Shown one piece after another: positions 18,001 through 23,863 of a stretch of 29,113 nucleotides of DNA. How positions within the stretch are numbered: position 1 is the first letter of the stretch; each line of letters begins with the position of its first letter. The stretch comes from Pedobacter sp. (GTDB taxonomy: Bacteria > Bacteroidota > Bacteroidia > Sphingobacteriales > Sphingobacteriaceae). Location: contig JAQBOT010000155.1 in the NCBI GenBank assembly GCA_028287885.1, positions 1 to 29,113 of the forward strand. The letters are read 5' to 3'. The notes below the pieces were generated by a model. The model was not told the DNA's origin and searched no databases. It worked only from the letters and a program-made list of their open reading frames with translations. A program made the translations under genes and the position numbers.

Positions 18001-18390
18001 TGTTCCGCCGCTGGCACTTAAGACCGGAATATTTACCCAACAAGTCAAAGTTCCCGTAATCGGATCGTATGTGTCTATCTGGAACTTCAATGAGTTTCCC
18101 GGCGCGGAGCTCACTGCGAAGGAAATATCCAGACCGGCAGAACTGGAGATCTTATTCGCATTACATTGTCCGACGAGGTACTTCAAATCAGCGTCAGTAA
18201 CAGAAATCAACACTGGGAAATCAGTAAGGCCGATTGCACCCGATACTTGTGCTTTAATTATACTAATGCTCTTACGGTAGTTGAACCCCGACATCCAGCT
18301 CTGCGCAGAGACGTTTAGTGTGTTCATTATTCCGAATAACAATAATAATCTGAAAAGTAGATGCTTTATAGCTTTCACTGAAATCCCCAA
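15067..18390 (-). CDS. Large surface protein: DUF2341, LamG-like and T9SS type A sorting domains
   Basis: The 1107-residue protein has a signal peptide ending NVSAQS, a DUF2341-like domain (about 35-140, FNYRKSISI, YDPITGTLTCWVNIP), a concanavalin/LamG-like domain (about 200-360, RLNGSN, TISAWIKM), a long beta-rich region (about 380-780) and a C-terminal type IX secretion sorting domain (about 1025-1107, LYPNPFTEVITI … KGFYIIELRD). It is therefore probably exported through the outer membrane and fixed to the surface, possibly binding glycans. No ATG fits: the start is TTG at 18390 or, more likely, GTG at 18378, which gives a compact signal peptide beginning with Lys-Ala-Ile-Lys; a TGA lies just upstream. 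Residues about 811-864 are an odd Ala/Thr-rich low-complexity insert. The 71-residue PID-CTERM-like gene is coupled to its stop. Confidence 0.9.
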   Translation of the reverse strand: MGISVKAIKHLLFRLLLLFGIMNTLNVSAQSWMSGFNYRKSISIIKAQVSGAIGLTDFPVLISVTDADLKYLVGQCNANKISSSAGLDISFAVSSAPGNSLKFQIDTYDPITGTLTCWVNIPVLSASGGTLPNTIIYLYYGSNTLQDPLAANATATWTGLGKLWHMNLDVAPAASRNAKYNTLSEMARGTGLMNAGNFTVGKVGTAVRLNGSNESMNAARDTSTTFTISAWIKMNRLDVEQVLISNDSSGIGGYTIRISSTGKLTLDVKKSSGSTITSLIAGTTLSINQWYHIAISRDGKAKNIYINGKIATGVTRTEGVGVGGAVSIGRGKLNDRYFSGMIDELRISNEVKTLDWLKTEYNNQNDPTAFYVVGAEERNPVFTWTGYLFTAALNDNWSEPGNWNLNRVPEPYANVIVKASGKLSLRDAAQTQINQLTLLDGASLIVQNTKFLVCKMQLNDNASMLISGSLGLQFNGDVLNNGVITTGETQGTITFSGNQPLTALSGTGNMRVFHVQINQGGTSNQINLNQPVIVTGKLELKAGILNTNGKLTLSATKTQVASLLPITNLSNASIIGNVVVERYVSGTFPTPATARGWRLWSSPVYAGGLNVPEYDLTAFKNAVFVTGKGGAVNGFDDSPQNGNTIFTHDQSIGGSLSQKYIPIPNLSVRVSLGTGIYVYSRGGRDVADALKNQVLSPPFLNPEPYTIRYTGSLFTGDLKVLLNSRNRKEPGDGFNLLGNPYASPIRWGSLIKENTTAFVWTFNPLNNSYDVSDDPDFTIPIGSGFFVKVIEGVSTGSVTFREDAKLPGSVVPLASGLSGSAARTAGGVATTARAAPATTIATLTRALGATTRGTLASTISIIAQAAENVHRKLEAVISRGPFNQKYILKLEPAGSDEITDADAPSLGEGFVNIAGLSVDNQKLMIDSRALTGREAVVPLYVKGWSSGMYDLDFSGLDSFLPEDSVMLIDKYLNYSRLLSRRDHSYTFQIDVEAAQSQGLDRFSLVIRSGRPHPLASPNQLGSEAIRLYPNPFTEVITITSLVSFPAEMQITIRNLMGQVVLTKNINTMEESTSLTVNAASLVKGFYIIELRDRKLNKRLKTAKIIKL
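15815..15960 (-). repeat. Degenerate triplet-rich, low-complexity insert inside the T9SS surface protein
   Basis: On the minus strand this stretch is a run of imperfect GCA/ACA/AGC-type triplets. In the gene's frame it encodes an Ala/Thr/Arg-rich segment (about residues 811-864, such as ARAAPATTIATLTRALGATT) unlike the domains around it. It looks like a triplet expansion or slippage product that kept the frame open, flanked by normal T9SS-protein sequence (FREDAKLPG before, AAENVHRKLEAVISRG after). Confidence 0.6.
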
Positions 18391-18502
18391 TTGGTCTTTT
18401 CAATGTTGAGACGAAAGGAGTTACATTCCCAAGCAAAACAGGATAACTTATCAAATTGTACCTGAAAGTAAACTTTCCGGAAATCTACACATCGATTTAT
18501 TA

Positions 18503-18536
18503 AACCTTAGGAGCTTGTCATCTAACCTTAGGAGCT
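18503..18536. repeat. Pair of 13-bp direct repeats spaced 21 bp
   Basis: AACCTTAGGAGCT occurs at 18503-18515 and again, identically, at 18524-18536. The 21-bp period equals two turns of the helix, so both copies face the same side of the DNA. They lie between the divergent large surface gene (start 18378/18390) and the small gene at 18583. The pattern fits a site for a regulator that binds tandem half-sites, such as a LytTR-type protein, but the regulator is unknown. Confidence 0.6.
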
Positions 18537-18582
18537 CAAAAAAAGATTAGCTAGCAGCATTCGAAAATCTATACCTTTACTT

Positions 18583-18771
18583 ATGCAAGCAAAAGAACAA
18601 GTGGAAAAGATCGCAAATGTCCTGCTACCCGGCTTTATCCCGAAGGACAAGACTGTGAATGACCTTACTTTTCACTTTACGACACCTCCCAATAATAATT
18701 TTAAGGTTTGGTATGAAAAGAATAGTACTGGCGAATGGCAATTTATCAAGTACGAAGAAGTAGAACGTTAG
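18583..18771 (+). CDS. Small hypothetical protein, 62 residues
   Basis: I do not recognise this protein. It is 62 residues with no signal peptide or membrane segment. An N-terminal amphipathic helix (QAKEQVEKIANVLLPGF) precedes a beta-prone part rich in aromatics (FHFTTPPNNNFKVWYEKN, GEWQFIKYEEVE). The composition looks like real coding sequence and the gene starts with ATG. Its 3' end overlaps that of the convergent 70-residue membrane protein by 4 bases (18768-18771). A TACCTTTA lies 3 bases before the start, too close to serve it as a -7 element. The paired direct repeats upstream may control it. Expression is unproven. Confidence 0.55.
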   Translation: MQAKEQVEKIANVLLPGFIPKDKTVNDLTFHFTTPPNNNFKVWYEKNSTGEWQFIKYEEVER

Positions 18772-18980
18772 GCCTTTGACGAGGTGCAATTTCGAACTAT
18801 CTTACCTTGGCGTATCTTCACAATTGCGATGACTTCAAGTGTAAGACCTAAGCCTGTTATAAATCCTCTGACGACATCAGATACTGGATAGTAACGGCTG
18901 ATTATTGGCGTAAGCGCCGTTATTAACAGACCGACAATTAAGTAAGTTAAAGCGGTTTTTGAGATCGTGTTGCGTTTCAT
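18768..18980 (-). CDS. Small two-helix membrane protein of the ECF sigma operon
   Basis: This 70-residue protein has two predicted membrane helices (about 9-28, TALTYLIVGLLITALTPII, and about 38-56, GFITGLGLTLEVIAIVKI), a basic N-terminus (MKRNTISK) and a basic tail. It starts one base after the stop of the four-helix protein upstream, so it is almost certainly the third gene of the sigma factor operon. I recognise no named family. It could be an accessory to signal sensing, but nothing in the sequence proves this. Confidence 0.7.
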   Translation of the reverse strand: MKRNTISKTALTYLIVGLLITALTPIISRYYPVSDVVRGFITGLGLTLEVIAIVKIRQGKIVRNCTSSKA

Positions 18981-18981
18981 A

Positions 18982-19566
18982 TTATTTAGGTTGTTTTAAT
19001 ATACTTTCTATTCGCTCCTGGGTGGCATTCAACTTGTTAGCGTGTCTTTTGAATGCACGTGGACGTACAACAAACCACATAATAGCCACATAAACTAGAA
19101 TTGACAGGTAAATTCCAATAAGCCAGAGCGGATGTTGATATGCCGGTTCATATAGGTAAAACAGCAAGCCGACTGAGCATAGAGACACAAGGCCAATCAT
19201 CGTTTTCTTATAATAATAGATCTGGTTTTTGCGTGTTTGCTCAATAAAGTTGAGGAACTCCAGATTACTACTATCATCCAATTTAGAAAATCGCTTTAGA
19301 GATCTGATGTTGGAAGCGGCCAGCCAAAGACCTGAAATCGCAATAAACACTCCGCCTACATAGGTGCTAATTAGTTTAAAATCCACAATAAACAACACAG
19401 CTATCATCAAGCAAGACAACAATAGCGAGGATACGATAACCAGCCATTTGCTTCGTAGTTTTTGGTCCCGAAACTTCCTGACGATCTGCAGCATCTCATT
19501 TGAGCTGGGCAAACTGTCCGTCTTTGCGACGTGCCAAATGGCTTTCAAATCATCTAAATTGTCCAT
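18982..19566 (-). CDS. Four-helix membrane protein next to the ECF sigma factor, possible anti-sigma partner
   Basis: The 194-residue protein has a cytoplasmic N-terminal part of about 40 residues (MDNLDDLKAIWHVAK … KFRDQKLRSK), four membrane helices (about 41-61, 65-84, 122-139, 146-167) and a basic C-terminal tail. The ATG at 19566 is preferred to an in-frame TTG at 19587. It overlaps the end of the sigma factor gene by 17 bases, so the two are probably coupled in translation. The place in the operon and the soluble N-terminal helix suggest an anti-sigma role, but the zinc motif (HxxxCxxC) of classic anti-sigma domains is absent, and no FecR-like part is present. Function is thus inferred from context only. 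Confidence 0.75.
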   Translation of the reverse strand: MDNLDDLKAIWHVAKTDSLPSSNEMLQIVRKFRDQKLRSKWLVIVSSLLLSCLMIAVLFIVDFKLISTYVGGVFIAISGLWLAASNIRSLKRFSKLDDSSNLEFLNFIEQTRKNQIYYYKKTMIGLVSLCSVGLLFYLYEPAYQHPLWLIGIYLSILVYVAIMWFVVRPRAFKRHANKLNATQERIESILKQPK

Positions 19567-20080
19567 ATGCTTCAAATTTTTGCGCAAGTTTTTCTTTGAT
19601 CCGATGGATTTTCACCCTTACATTACCTTTATTTAGTCCAACGACCGCAGCAATTTCAGCCTGTGGCAAACCCTCTAGTTCCAGCGAAATAATAATCCTA
19701 TCTGTTTCTTCCAGCTCAGCAATACAGCGGTAAAGTAAACTCAATTTTTCTTCGGGCGACTCCTCCGTACTTTCAGCCAAATCAAAGGGAAGCTCTACAG
19801 CAGGCATGCGTTTGGCAACTTCTATCGCACGAAGACAGTGGTTCGTAGCAATCCTGAATATCCAGGTACTGAGCTGAGATTGGTAACGGAAGCCCGGCAG
19901 GTTTTTCCAGACTGCAATGAAAGTTTCCTGCACCAGATCCTTGGCCTGATCAGGATCATTGGTATAGCCTAGACACACCCGAAATATTTGCGGAGCGTAG
20001 CAGTTATATATTTCCTCAAACGTTGGTATATTGGCTGGCTGGTACAAAGTGTTTCTATTATGCCGGGTTAGATACGGCAC
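19550..20080 (-). CDS. ECF-type RNA polymerase sigma factor
   Basis: The 176-residue protein has the two domains of sigma-70 group 4 factors. Sigma region 2 (about 20-88) contains YNCYAPQIFRVCLGY, DQAKDLVQETFIAVWKNL and the -10 reading segment STWIFRIATNHCL; region 4 (about 110-165) contains the helix-turn-helix GLPQAEIAAVVGLNKGNVRV. It directs RNA polymerase to a set of stress or envelope genes. The frame opens with GTG at 20080 and has no ATG; a TAA lies two codons upstream. Starts further in, such as TTG at codon 12, are possible. Two membrane proteins follow in a tight operon (17-base overlap, then 1-base gap). The Bacteroidota promoter is not evident. Confidence 0.93.
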   Translation of the reverse strand: MPYLTRHNRNTLYQPANIPTFEEIYNCYAPQIFRVCLGYTNDPDQAKDLVQETFIAVWKNLPGFRYQSQLSTWIFRIATNHCLRAIEVAKRMPAVELPFDLAESTEESPEEKLSLLYRCIAELEETDRIIISLELEGLPQAEIAAVVGLNKGNVRVKIHRIKEKLAQKFEAYGQFR

Positions 20081-20170
20081 TATTTAAAATGTTACAGATC
20101 ATTTAGTCGGCTAGGATATTACAATCCAACGCATAACCAAATGGGCCTTAGAGTCACATTTACTGCAACA

Positions 20171-20205
20171 AAAAAAGGAATCTTTATAACTAAAGATTCC
20201 TTTTT
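20171..20205 (-). terminator. Rho-independent terminator of the subtilase gene
   Basis: GGAATCTTTA (20177-20186) and TAAAGATTCC (20191-20200) form a perfect 10-bp stem with loop TAAC. It is flanked by A residues on the left and T residues on the right, so on the minus strand the stem ends in a T run. It lies just past the subtilase stop at 20228 and before the sigma factor start region. Confidence 0.88.
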
Positions 20206-20227
20206 ACTCAATCGAGCAGCGTTAAAC

Positions 20228-21811
20228 TTATTTGTAAGTCGCAGCAAGCTGCAAAGCATTATATGCATTCACAATTCCACCCGTCAAACAAAGATCGGTA
20301 AATGGAACAGACTTGGTATCCTCCCCTACTTTCACGTTTACGGGATGATTAACCTTTACCACAGACTTCAGAATAATCTCTTTCACCTGTACTGCAGTCA
20401 GTTTAGGATAATATGAACGAATTAAGGCGGCCAATCCGGCTACCACGGGCGAAGCCATACTGGTTCCATCATAGGCCTCATACTTAGATTCCGGCACAGT
20501 AGAATAGATTTGCTCTCCTGGCGCAAACACGTCAACCATCGTTTTTCCGTAGTTCGAAAAGCCGGCTTTTAAATCTGCATCGTCCTTCCAGCCAGAAGCA
20601 CCAACGGTTATATAGGCCTTTGCAGTATCACCAGTCAGAAATCGGCGGTCTGGGAAGTTTTTAGCAGAATCAATATTCTTGTTGTCGTTACCCGCAGCCT
20701 GAACAATTAAAACATCTTTAGACATCGCATACTTAATCGCTTCATCCACTGCGGCCTTGTCCTGCGAATAAGCCTTACCGAAACTCATGTTAAGCACTTT
20801 TGCACCATTATCTACCGCATAGCGGATGGAGTTTGCCACATCTTTATCACGCTCATCACCATCAGGTACGGCACGCACACCCATGATCAGCACGTTGTCA
20901 GTCACACCTTTTATACCAAGTGTGTTCGTCCTATCCGCAGCAATGATACCTGCAACGTGTGTGCCATGACTTGCGTCTGGCCCCTTTACATCATTGTTGC
21001 CATACTGGCGTTCCCTGCTGTCTGGCTTATCTCCAACCAATGTCGGGCGTGGATCAAAATCAAGGTTCAGGTTGTATTTCAATTGATCAGCATAATGTTC
21101 AATCCCTTTGATGATCTGGCTTTTGTAAAACTCAGCATAAGGTTGTTTTTTTAGTTCTTCAACCATAACCGACTTCAATCTTCCCTCCATCTCATTGGCT
21201 GCAGTATAGGACTGAAAATCTGCACTTGTTGGCTCCGGTTTTCCAATTTTTGCAACCACCTTATCCAATACATTTTTAAAGCCTTGCATACCATTAACGG
21301 CGTTTGTTGCTTCCTGAACCTGAGAATCATAATCAGCTTTCATAGCTTTATATTGTTCATAAGCAGGCTGATCGGCAGCTCCCACAGCAGCAACGTTCTC
21401 AAACTTCTTGCGGTCGTTCCTTAAAATGCGGGTTAACTCAAGGGCTTCATGCTGAACCGAACCCTTTGCCGAGCCGAGGAAATTCCAACCGTGAACGTCG
21501 TCGGCGTATCCATTTTTGTCATCATCAACCTTATTGCCTGGCTTCTCCTTTTTGTTCGTCCAAATGATCCTTTTCAGATCCTCATGGTTTAAGTCAACCC
21601 CTCCGTCTAAAACCCCAACGATCACTGTTGTTGCTTTTTTTCCTTTCAGCAACTGCTGATAGGCTTTTTCAGTACTGATACCGAAAGTCGTGTCAGTATT
21701 TAGATCCAGATTTTGCCAGTTTGGTTTTTGAGCAAAGGATAAGAATGGGAAAAGCACCAGAAAAAACAACATTTGTGTCTTTCTTGTAATCGAATTATTC
21801 ATGTTTTTCAT
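20228..21811 (-). CDS. S8-family subtilisin-like serine protease
   Basis: The 527-residue protein has a signal peptide (hydrophobic core LFFLVLFPFLSFAQ) and the full subtilase triad: Asp69 in VGVLDGGVD, His282 in SHGTHVAG and Ser451 in GTSMASP, with oxyanion Asn375 in AAGND. It should be a secreted or periplasmic endopeptidase. Unusually, about 210 residues rich in Lys, Asp and helix-forming residues separate Asp69 from His282, where classic subtilisins have about 30; similar inserts occur in Bacteroidota subtilases. There is no C-terminal T9SS domain. ATG at 21811 is used; the fourth codon is also ATG. The gene is monocistronic with its own terminator. Confidence 0.94.
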   Translation of the reverse strand: MKNMNNSITRKTQMLFFLVLFPFLSFAQKPNWQNLDLNTDTTFGISTEKAYQQLLKGKKATTVIVGVLDGGVDLNHEDLKRIIWTNKKEKPGNKVDDDKNGYADDVHGWNFLGSAKGSVQHEALELTRILRNDRKKFENVAAVGAADQPAYEQYKAMKADYDSQVQEATNAVNGMQGFKNVLDKVVAKIGKPEPTSADFQSYTAANEMEGRLKSVMVEELKKQPYAEFYKSQIIKGIEHYADQLKYNLNLDFDPRPTLVGDKPDSRERQYGNNDVKGPDASHGTHVAGIIAADRTNTLGIKGVTDNVLIMGVRAVPDGDERDKDVANSIRYAVDNGAKVLNMSFGKAYSQDKAAVDEAIKYAMSKDVLIVQAAGNDNKNIDSAKNFPDRRFLTGDTAKAYITVGASGWKDDADLKAGFSNYGKTMVDVFAPGEQIYSTVPESKYEAYDGTSMASPVVAGLAALIRSYYPKLTAVQVKEIILKSVVKVNHPVNVKVGEDTKSVPFTDLCLTGGIVNAYNALQLAATYK

Positions 21812-21903
21812 AAGATGTATCGAGCTAATTGATTCAGCGCGCTTAGTTAACGTATGTAGGCAACATAAGGTATAACAGAGAACGCTGTAATAATAATGTT
21901 AAT

Positions 21904-22341
21904 TTACGTATTTGGATCAGTTTCCGTTTCCCGGGCAATAACATCAGCTACAGACGTGTGGGTAAGAACCTTTAGTGTTGCATCGCGGACATCGATAAAG
22001 CTTTTTCTAATTCCGCAGGTCTTTTCATCGTGACATTCATCGCACTTTCTGTAGAACTTCAAACTTGCACATGGAACCATCGCAATAGGGCCATCTGTTA
22101 TCCGCAATATATCCGCAAGATATATATCCTTAGGATCCTTATTCAGACTGTATCCGCCCCCAGCGCCTTTTTTGCTATAAAGGTAACCTGCGTTTTTAAG
22201 GTCAAGCAAGATCTGCTCCAGGAACTTTCTTGGTATCATCTCCTGTTCTGCCAGTCGCTGTATTTGCATTGGTGGGTTTTCAATATTCTTACCCAAAGCC
22301 ACAAGGGCTTTTATCGCATACTTGGTTTTCTTCGATAGCAT
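21904..22341 (-). CDS. Rrf2-family transcriptional regulator
   Basis: The 145-residue regulator starts with MLSKKTKYAIKALVALGK, the normal Rrf2 start; the frame is open to 22383 but the extra residues do not fit. A winged helix-turn-helix (about 1-65, MQIQRLAEQEMIPRKFLEQI, then wing GAGGGYSLNKDP) is followed by a dimerisation helix and a cysteine cluster Cys91, Cys100, Cys103 and Cys109 with His104 (PCASLKF, KCDECHDEKTCGI). These residues could hold an Fe-S cluster as in IscR, so it may sense iron-sulfur, redox or nitric oxide state. No adjacent cysteine or Fe-S biogenesis genes show its targets. Its promoter seems leaderless (see the -7 element at 22348-22355). Confidence 0.9.
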   Translation of the reverse strand: MLSKKTKYAIKALVALGKNIENPPMQIQRLAEQEMIPRKFLEQILLDLKNAGYLYSKKGAGGGYSLNKDPKDIYLADILRITDGPIAMVPCASLKFYRKCDECHDEKTCGIRKSFIDVRDATLKVLTHTSVADVIARETETDPNT

Positions 22342-22347
22342 AGAAAG

Positions 22348-22355
22348 CAAAGCTA
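22348..22355 (-). promoter_or_regulatory. -7 element of the Rrf2 gene, implying a leaderless message
   Basis: TAGCTTTG on the minus strand matches TAnnTTTG, and the ATG at 22341 lies only 6 bases after its final G, where transcription normally begins. The -33 region is not a clear TTG. An autoregulatory Rrf2 operator could overlap here, but I see no strong palindrome. Confidence 0.5.
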
Positions 22356-22395
22356 ACAAACATTTATTGAAATGGTAAATCACTTCAATGTTCTA

Positions 22396-22422
22396 TAAAA
22401 AAGGCCGGGATTTCTCCCGGCC
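22396..22422 (-). terminator. Rho-independent terminator of the basic secreted protein gene
   Basis: GGCCGGGA (22403-22410) and TCCCGGCC (22415-22422) form an 8-bp GC stem with a TTTC loop; the minus strand continues into a T run (22397-22402). It follows the gene ending at 22443 by 20 bases. Confidence 0.92.
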
Positions 22423-22442
22423 CCAATCATACACCTATTTAT

Positions 22443-22988
22443 TTACCCTCTACCTTTTCTTCCATGATCTTTGTTGCCTCTTTGATCGTGTCCATCGTAA
22501 TTATCATTATATGATCTCACATTGCGGACCTCCTCATACCTCTGATGTTTGTCTGGCTTGTCATATTTATTGTATTTCACAACCTTGGTTTTTACAACCC
22601 TACGATCGTAATCTCTTAGGTTCACTTGATCCCTGTTGCCCTTGTAAGAAGCATACCGGGTTCTATAGTTATCATTATGGTTCCATGGGTTTTGTTCGTT
22701 TACAACCACCTTGTATCCTCTGTAGAAGTCGTAATTTCTATAGTGTGCCGGAACAGAATTTACAGTCACCCAACGATTTCCCTGATTGTAGGTATACGTC
22801 CTATTGGGAACATTATAGTACATATCCAAGTCCGGCATGTAATAGTAATCTACATGATCATATCCACTAGGACCCCATTGTGGCTGACTTCCCAGGTTTA
22901 CGTTCAGGTTAACTCTAACTTGTGCGTCTGCCGCTTTATATATAAAGCTACTAGCTAGTATAACAGACATAATGATTAACTTTTTCAT
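22443..22988 (-). CDS. Secreted, Tyr/Asn/Arg-rich basic hypothetical protein
   Basis: The 181-residue protein has a signal peptide (MKKLIIMSVILASSFIYKAA, cleavage near DAQ) and then an N-terminal half with YDHVDYYYMPDLDMYYN and GNRWVTVNSVPAHYRNYDFY, a pattern I know from unnamed Bacteroidota secreted proteins. The C-terminal half is very basic and disordered (KTKVVKYNKYDKPDKHQ) and ends in Gly, His and Arg-rich residues (HDQRGNKDHGRKGRG). No enzymatic motif is seen. It could bind a polyanion such as DNA or lipopolysaccharide, which is only a guess from charge. It has its own terminator, and a tandem repeat lies in its upstream region. Confidence 0.75.
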   Translation of the reverse strand: MKKLIIMSVILASSFIYKAADAQVRVNLNVNLGSQPQWGPSGYDHVDYYYMPDLDMYYNVPNRTYTYNQGNRWVTVNSVPAHYRNYDFYRGYKVVVNEQNPWNHNDNYRTRYASYKGNRDQVNLRDYDRRVVKTKVVKYNKYDKPDKHQRYEEVRNVRSYNDNYDGHDQRGNKDHGRKGRG

Positions 22989-23044
22989 GTTTCTTGTGTG
23001 TTTGTAGGTATGACTACAGCAAAAAGAAAAAGTAAAGTCGCACA

Positions 23045-23064
23045 GTGTTAAAAAGTGTTAAAAA
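23045..23064. repeat. Tandem 10-bp repeat upstream of the basic secreted protein gene
   Basis: GTGTTAAAAA occurs twice back to back (23045-23054, 23055-23064), one helical turn apart, in the 107-base region before the gene starting at 22988. Adjacent half-sites on one DNA face fit a regulator such as an OmpR-type response regulator; a slippage origin is also possible. Confidence 0.45.
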
Positions 23065-23095
23065 AATTAACAAACCTGCAATTTAGGAAGGTAGA

Positions 23096-23782
23096 TTATT
23101 GAGTGCTCCAGTTCATTATCCCCATAACACGCTTAAACTCATCATGTAAGCCCGCCTTTAAGCAGACCTTTTCCTGTGTAACAGGGTGGATGAATTCCAG
23201 CTCCGACGCATGCAGCAACATGGTTGTCATATCCCATTCAGATTTAAAAAATCTATTCTGTTTGTTACAGCCATGTTTATTGTCGCCGATGATTGGGTAA
23301 AAGATGTGCGCGAAATGCTTCCGAAGCTGGTGCATGCGCCCGGTTGTCGGACTTGCTTCAACCAAAGAGTATCTCGATGTGGGGTGTTTACCCAAAGGAA
23401 CGTCGATTTCCGCGCGATTAAGTGTTACAAAAGAAGTAAAAGCATCTTGCATCGCACCATTTTCTTTTAGCAGTGGATAGTCAATATCCATACTGTCAGG
23501 CGCATAACCTCGTACAATGGCGAGATATCGCTTGGTCACGGTGCCGTCGCGAAACTGCTGATGCAAGGCAGATTCAACATCCTTTTCAAAAGCAAACAAA
23601 AGCAAGCCGCCCGTCTTTCTGTCCAACCGGTGTACCGGACTCACACGCCTATTTATTTGGTCGCGCAGCAATTGCAAAGCAAACTCTTTGGCATCATTGG
23701 CAATAAATGAGCGGTGTACCAGCAAGCCGTGAGGCTTATTGATGGCAATGATATGTTCGTCCTGGTAAACAATGTCAAGCAT
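23096..23782 (-). CDS. truC: tRNA pseudouridine(65) synthase-like (TruC)
   Basis: The 228-residue protein is an RluA/RsuA-family pseudouridine synthase most like TruC, which modifies U65 in some tRNAs. The start at 23782 (MLDIVYQDEHIIAINKPHGL) matches the TruC N-terminus; upstream codons to 23809 are not conserved-looking. The catalytic Asp54 lies in HRLDRKTGGLLLF, the same position as in E. coli TruC. Other family motifs are KRYLAIVRGY, SRYSLVEASPTTGRMHQLRK and HPIIGDNKHG-like FYPIIGDNKHG. It has no S4 domain, in line with TruC. It stands alone between the M3 peptidase and the basic secreted protein gene. Confidence 0.88.
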   Translation of the reverse strand: MLDIVYQDEHIIAINKPHGLLVHRSFIANDAKEFALQLLRDQINRRVSPVHRLDRKTGGLLLFAFEKDVESALHQQFRDGTVTKRYLAIVRGYAPDSMDIDYPLLKENGAMQDAFTSFVTLNRAEIDVPLGKHPTSRYSLVEASPTTGRMHQLRKHFAHIFYPIIGDNKHGCNKQNRFFKSEWDMTTMLLHASELEFIHPVTQEKVCLKAGLHDEFKRVMGIMNWSTQ

Positions 23783-23863
23783 AAAAACTTTTCCGCGAAG
23801 ATAACACAACAGAACCTAGGGCCCAACATGGGATCGTAAAGTTCTGCCTTAACGAGAAAAGTA

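Noticed and set aside
18272..18454. 60-residue minus-strand frame as an alternative start for the large surface protein
   Set aside because: It is in another frame and has no signal peptide; it would matter only if there is a sequence error near 18390.
22388..22870. 160-residue Cys/His/Tyr-rich open frame on the plus strand
   Set aside because: It runs across the terminator and opposite a clear signal-peptide protein; its composition is the mirror of the basic Tyr/Asn-rich gene.
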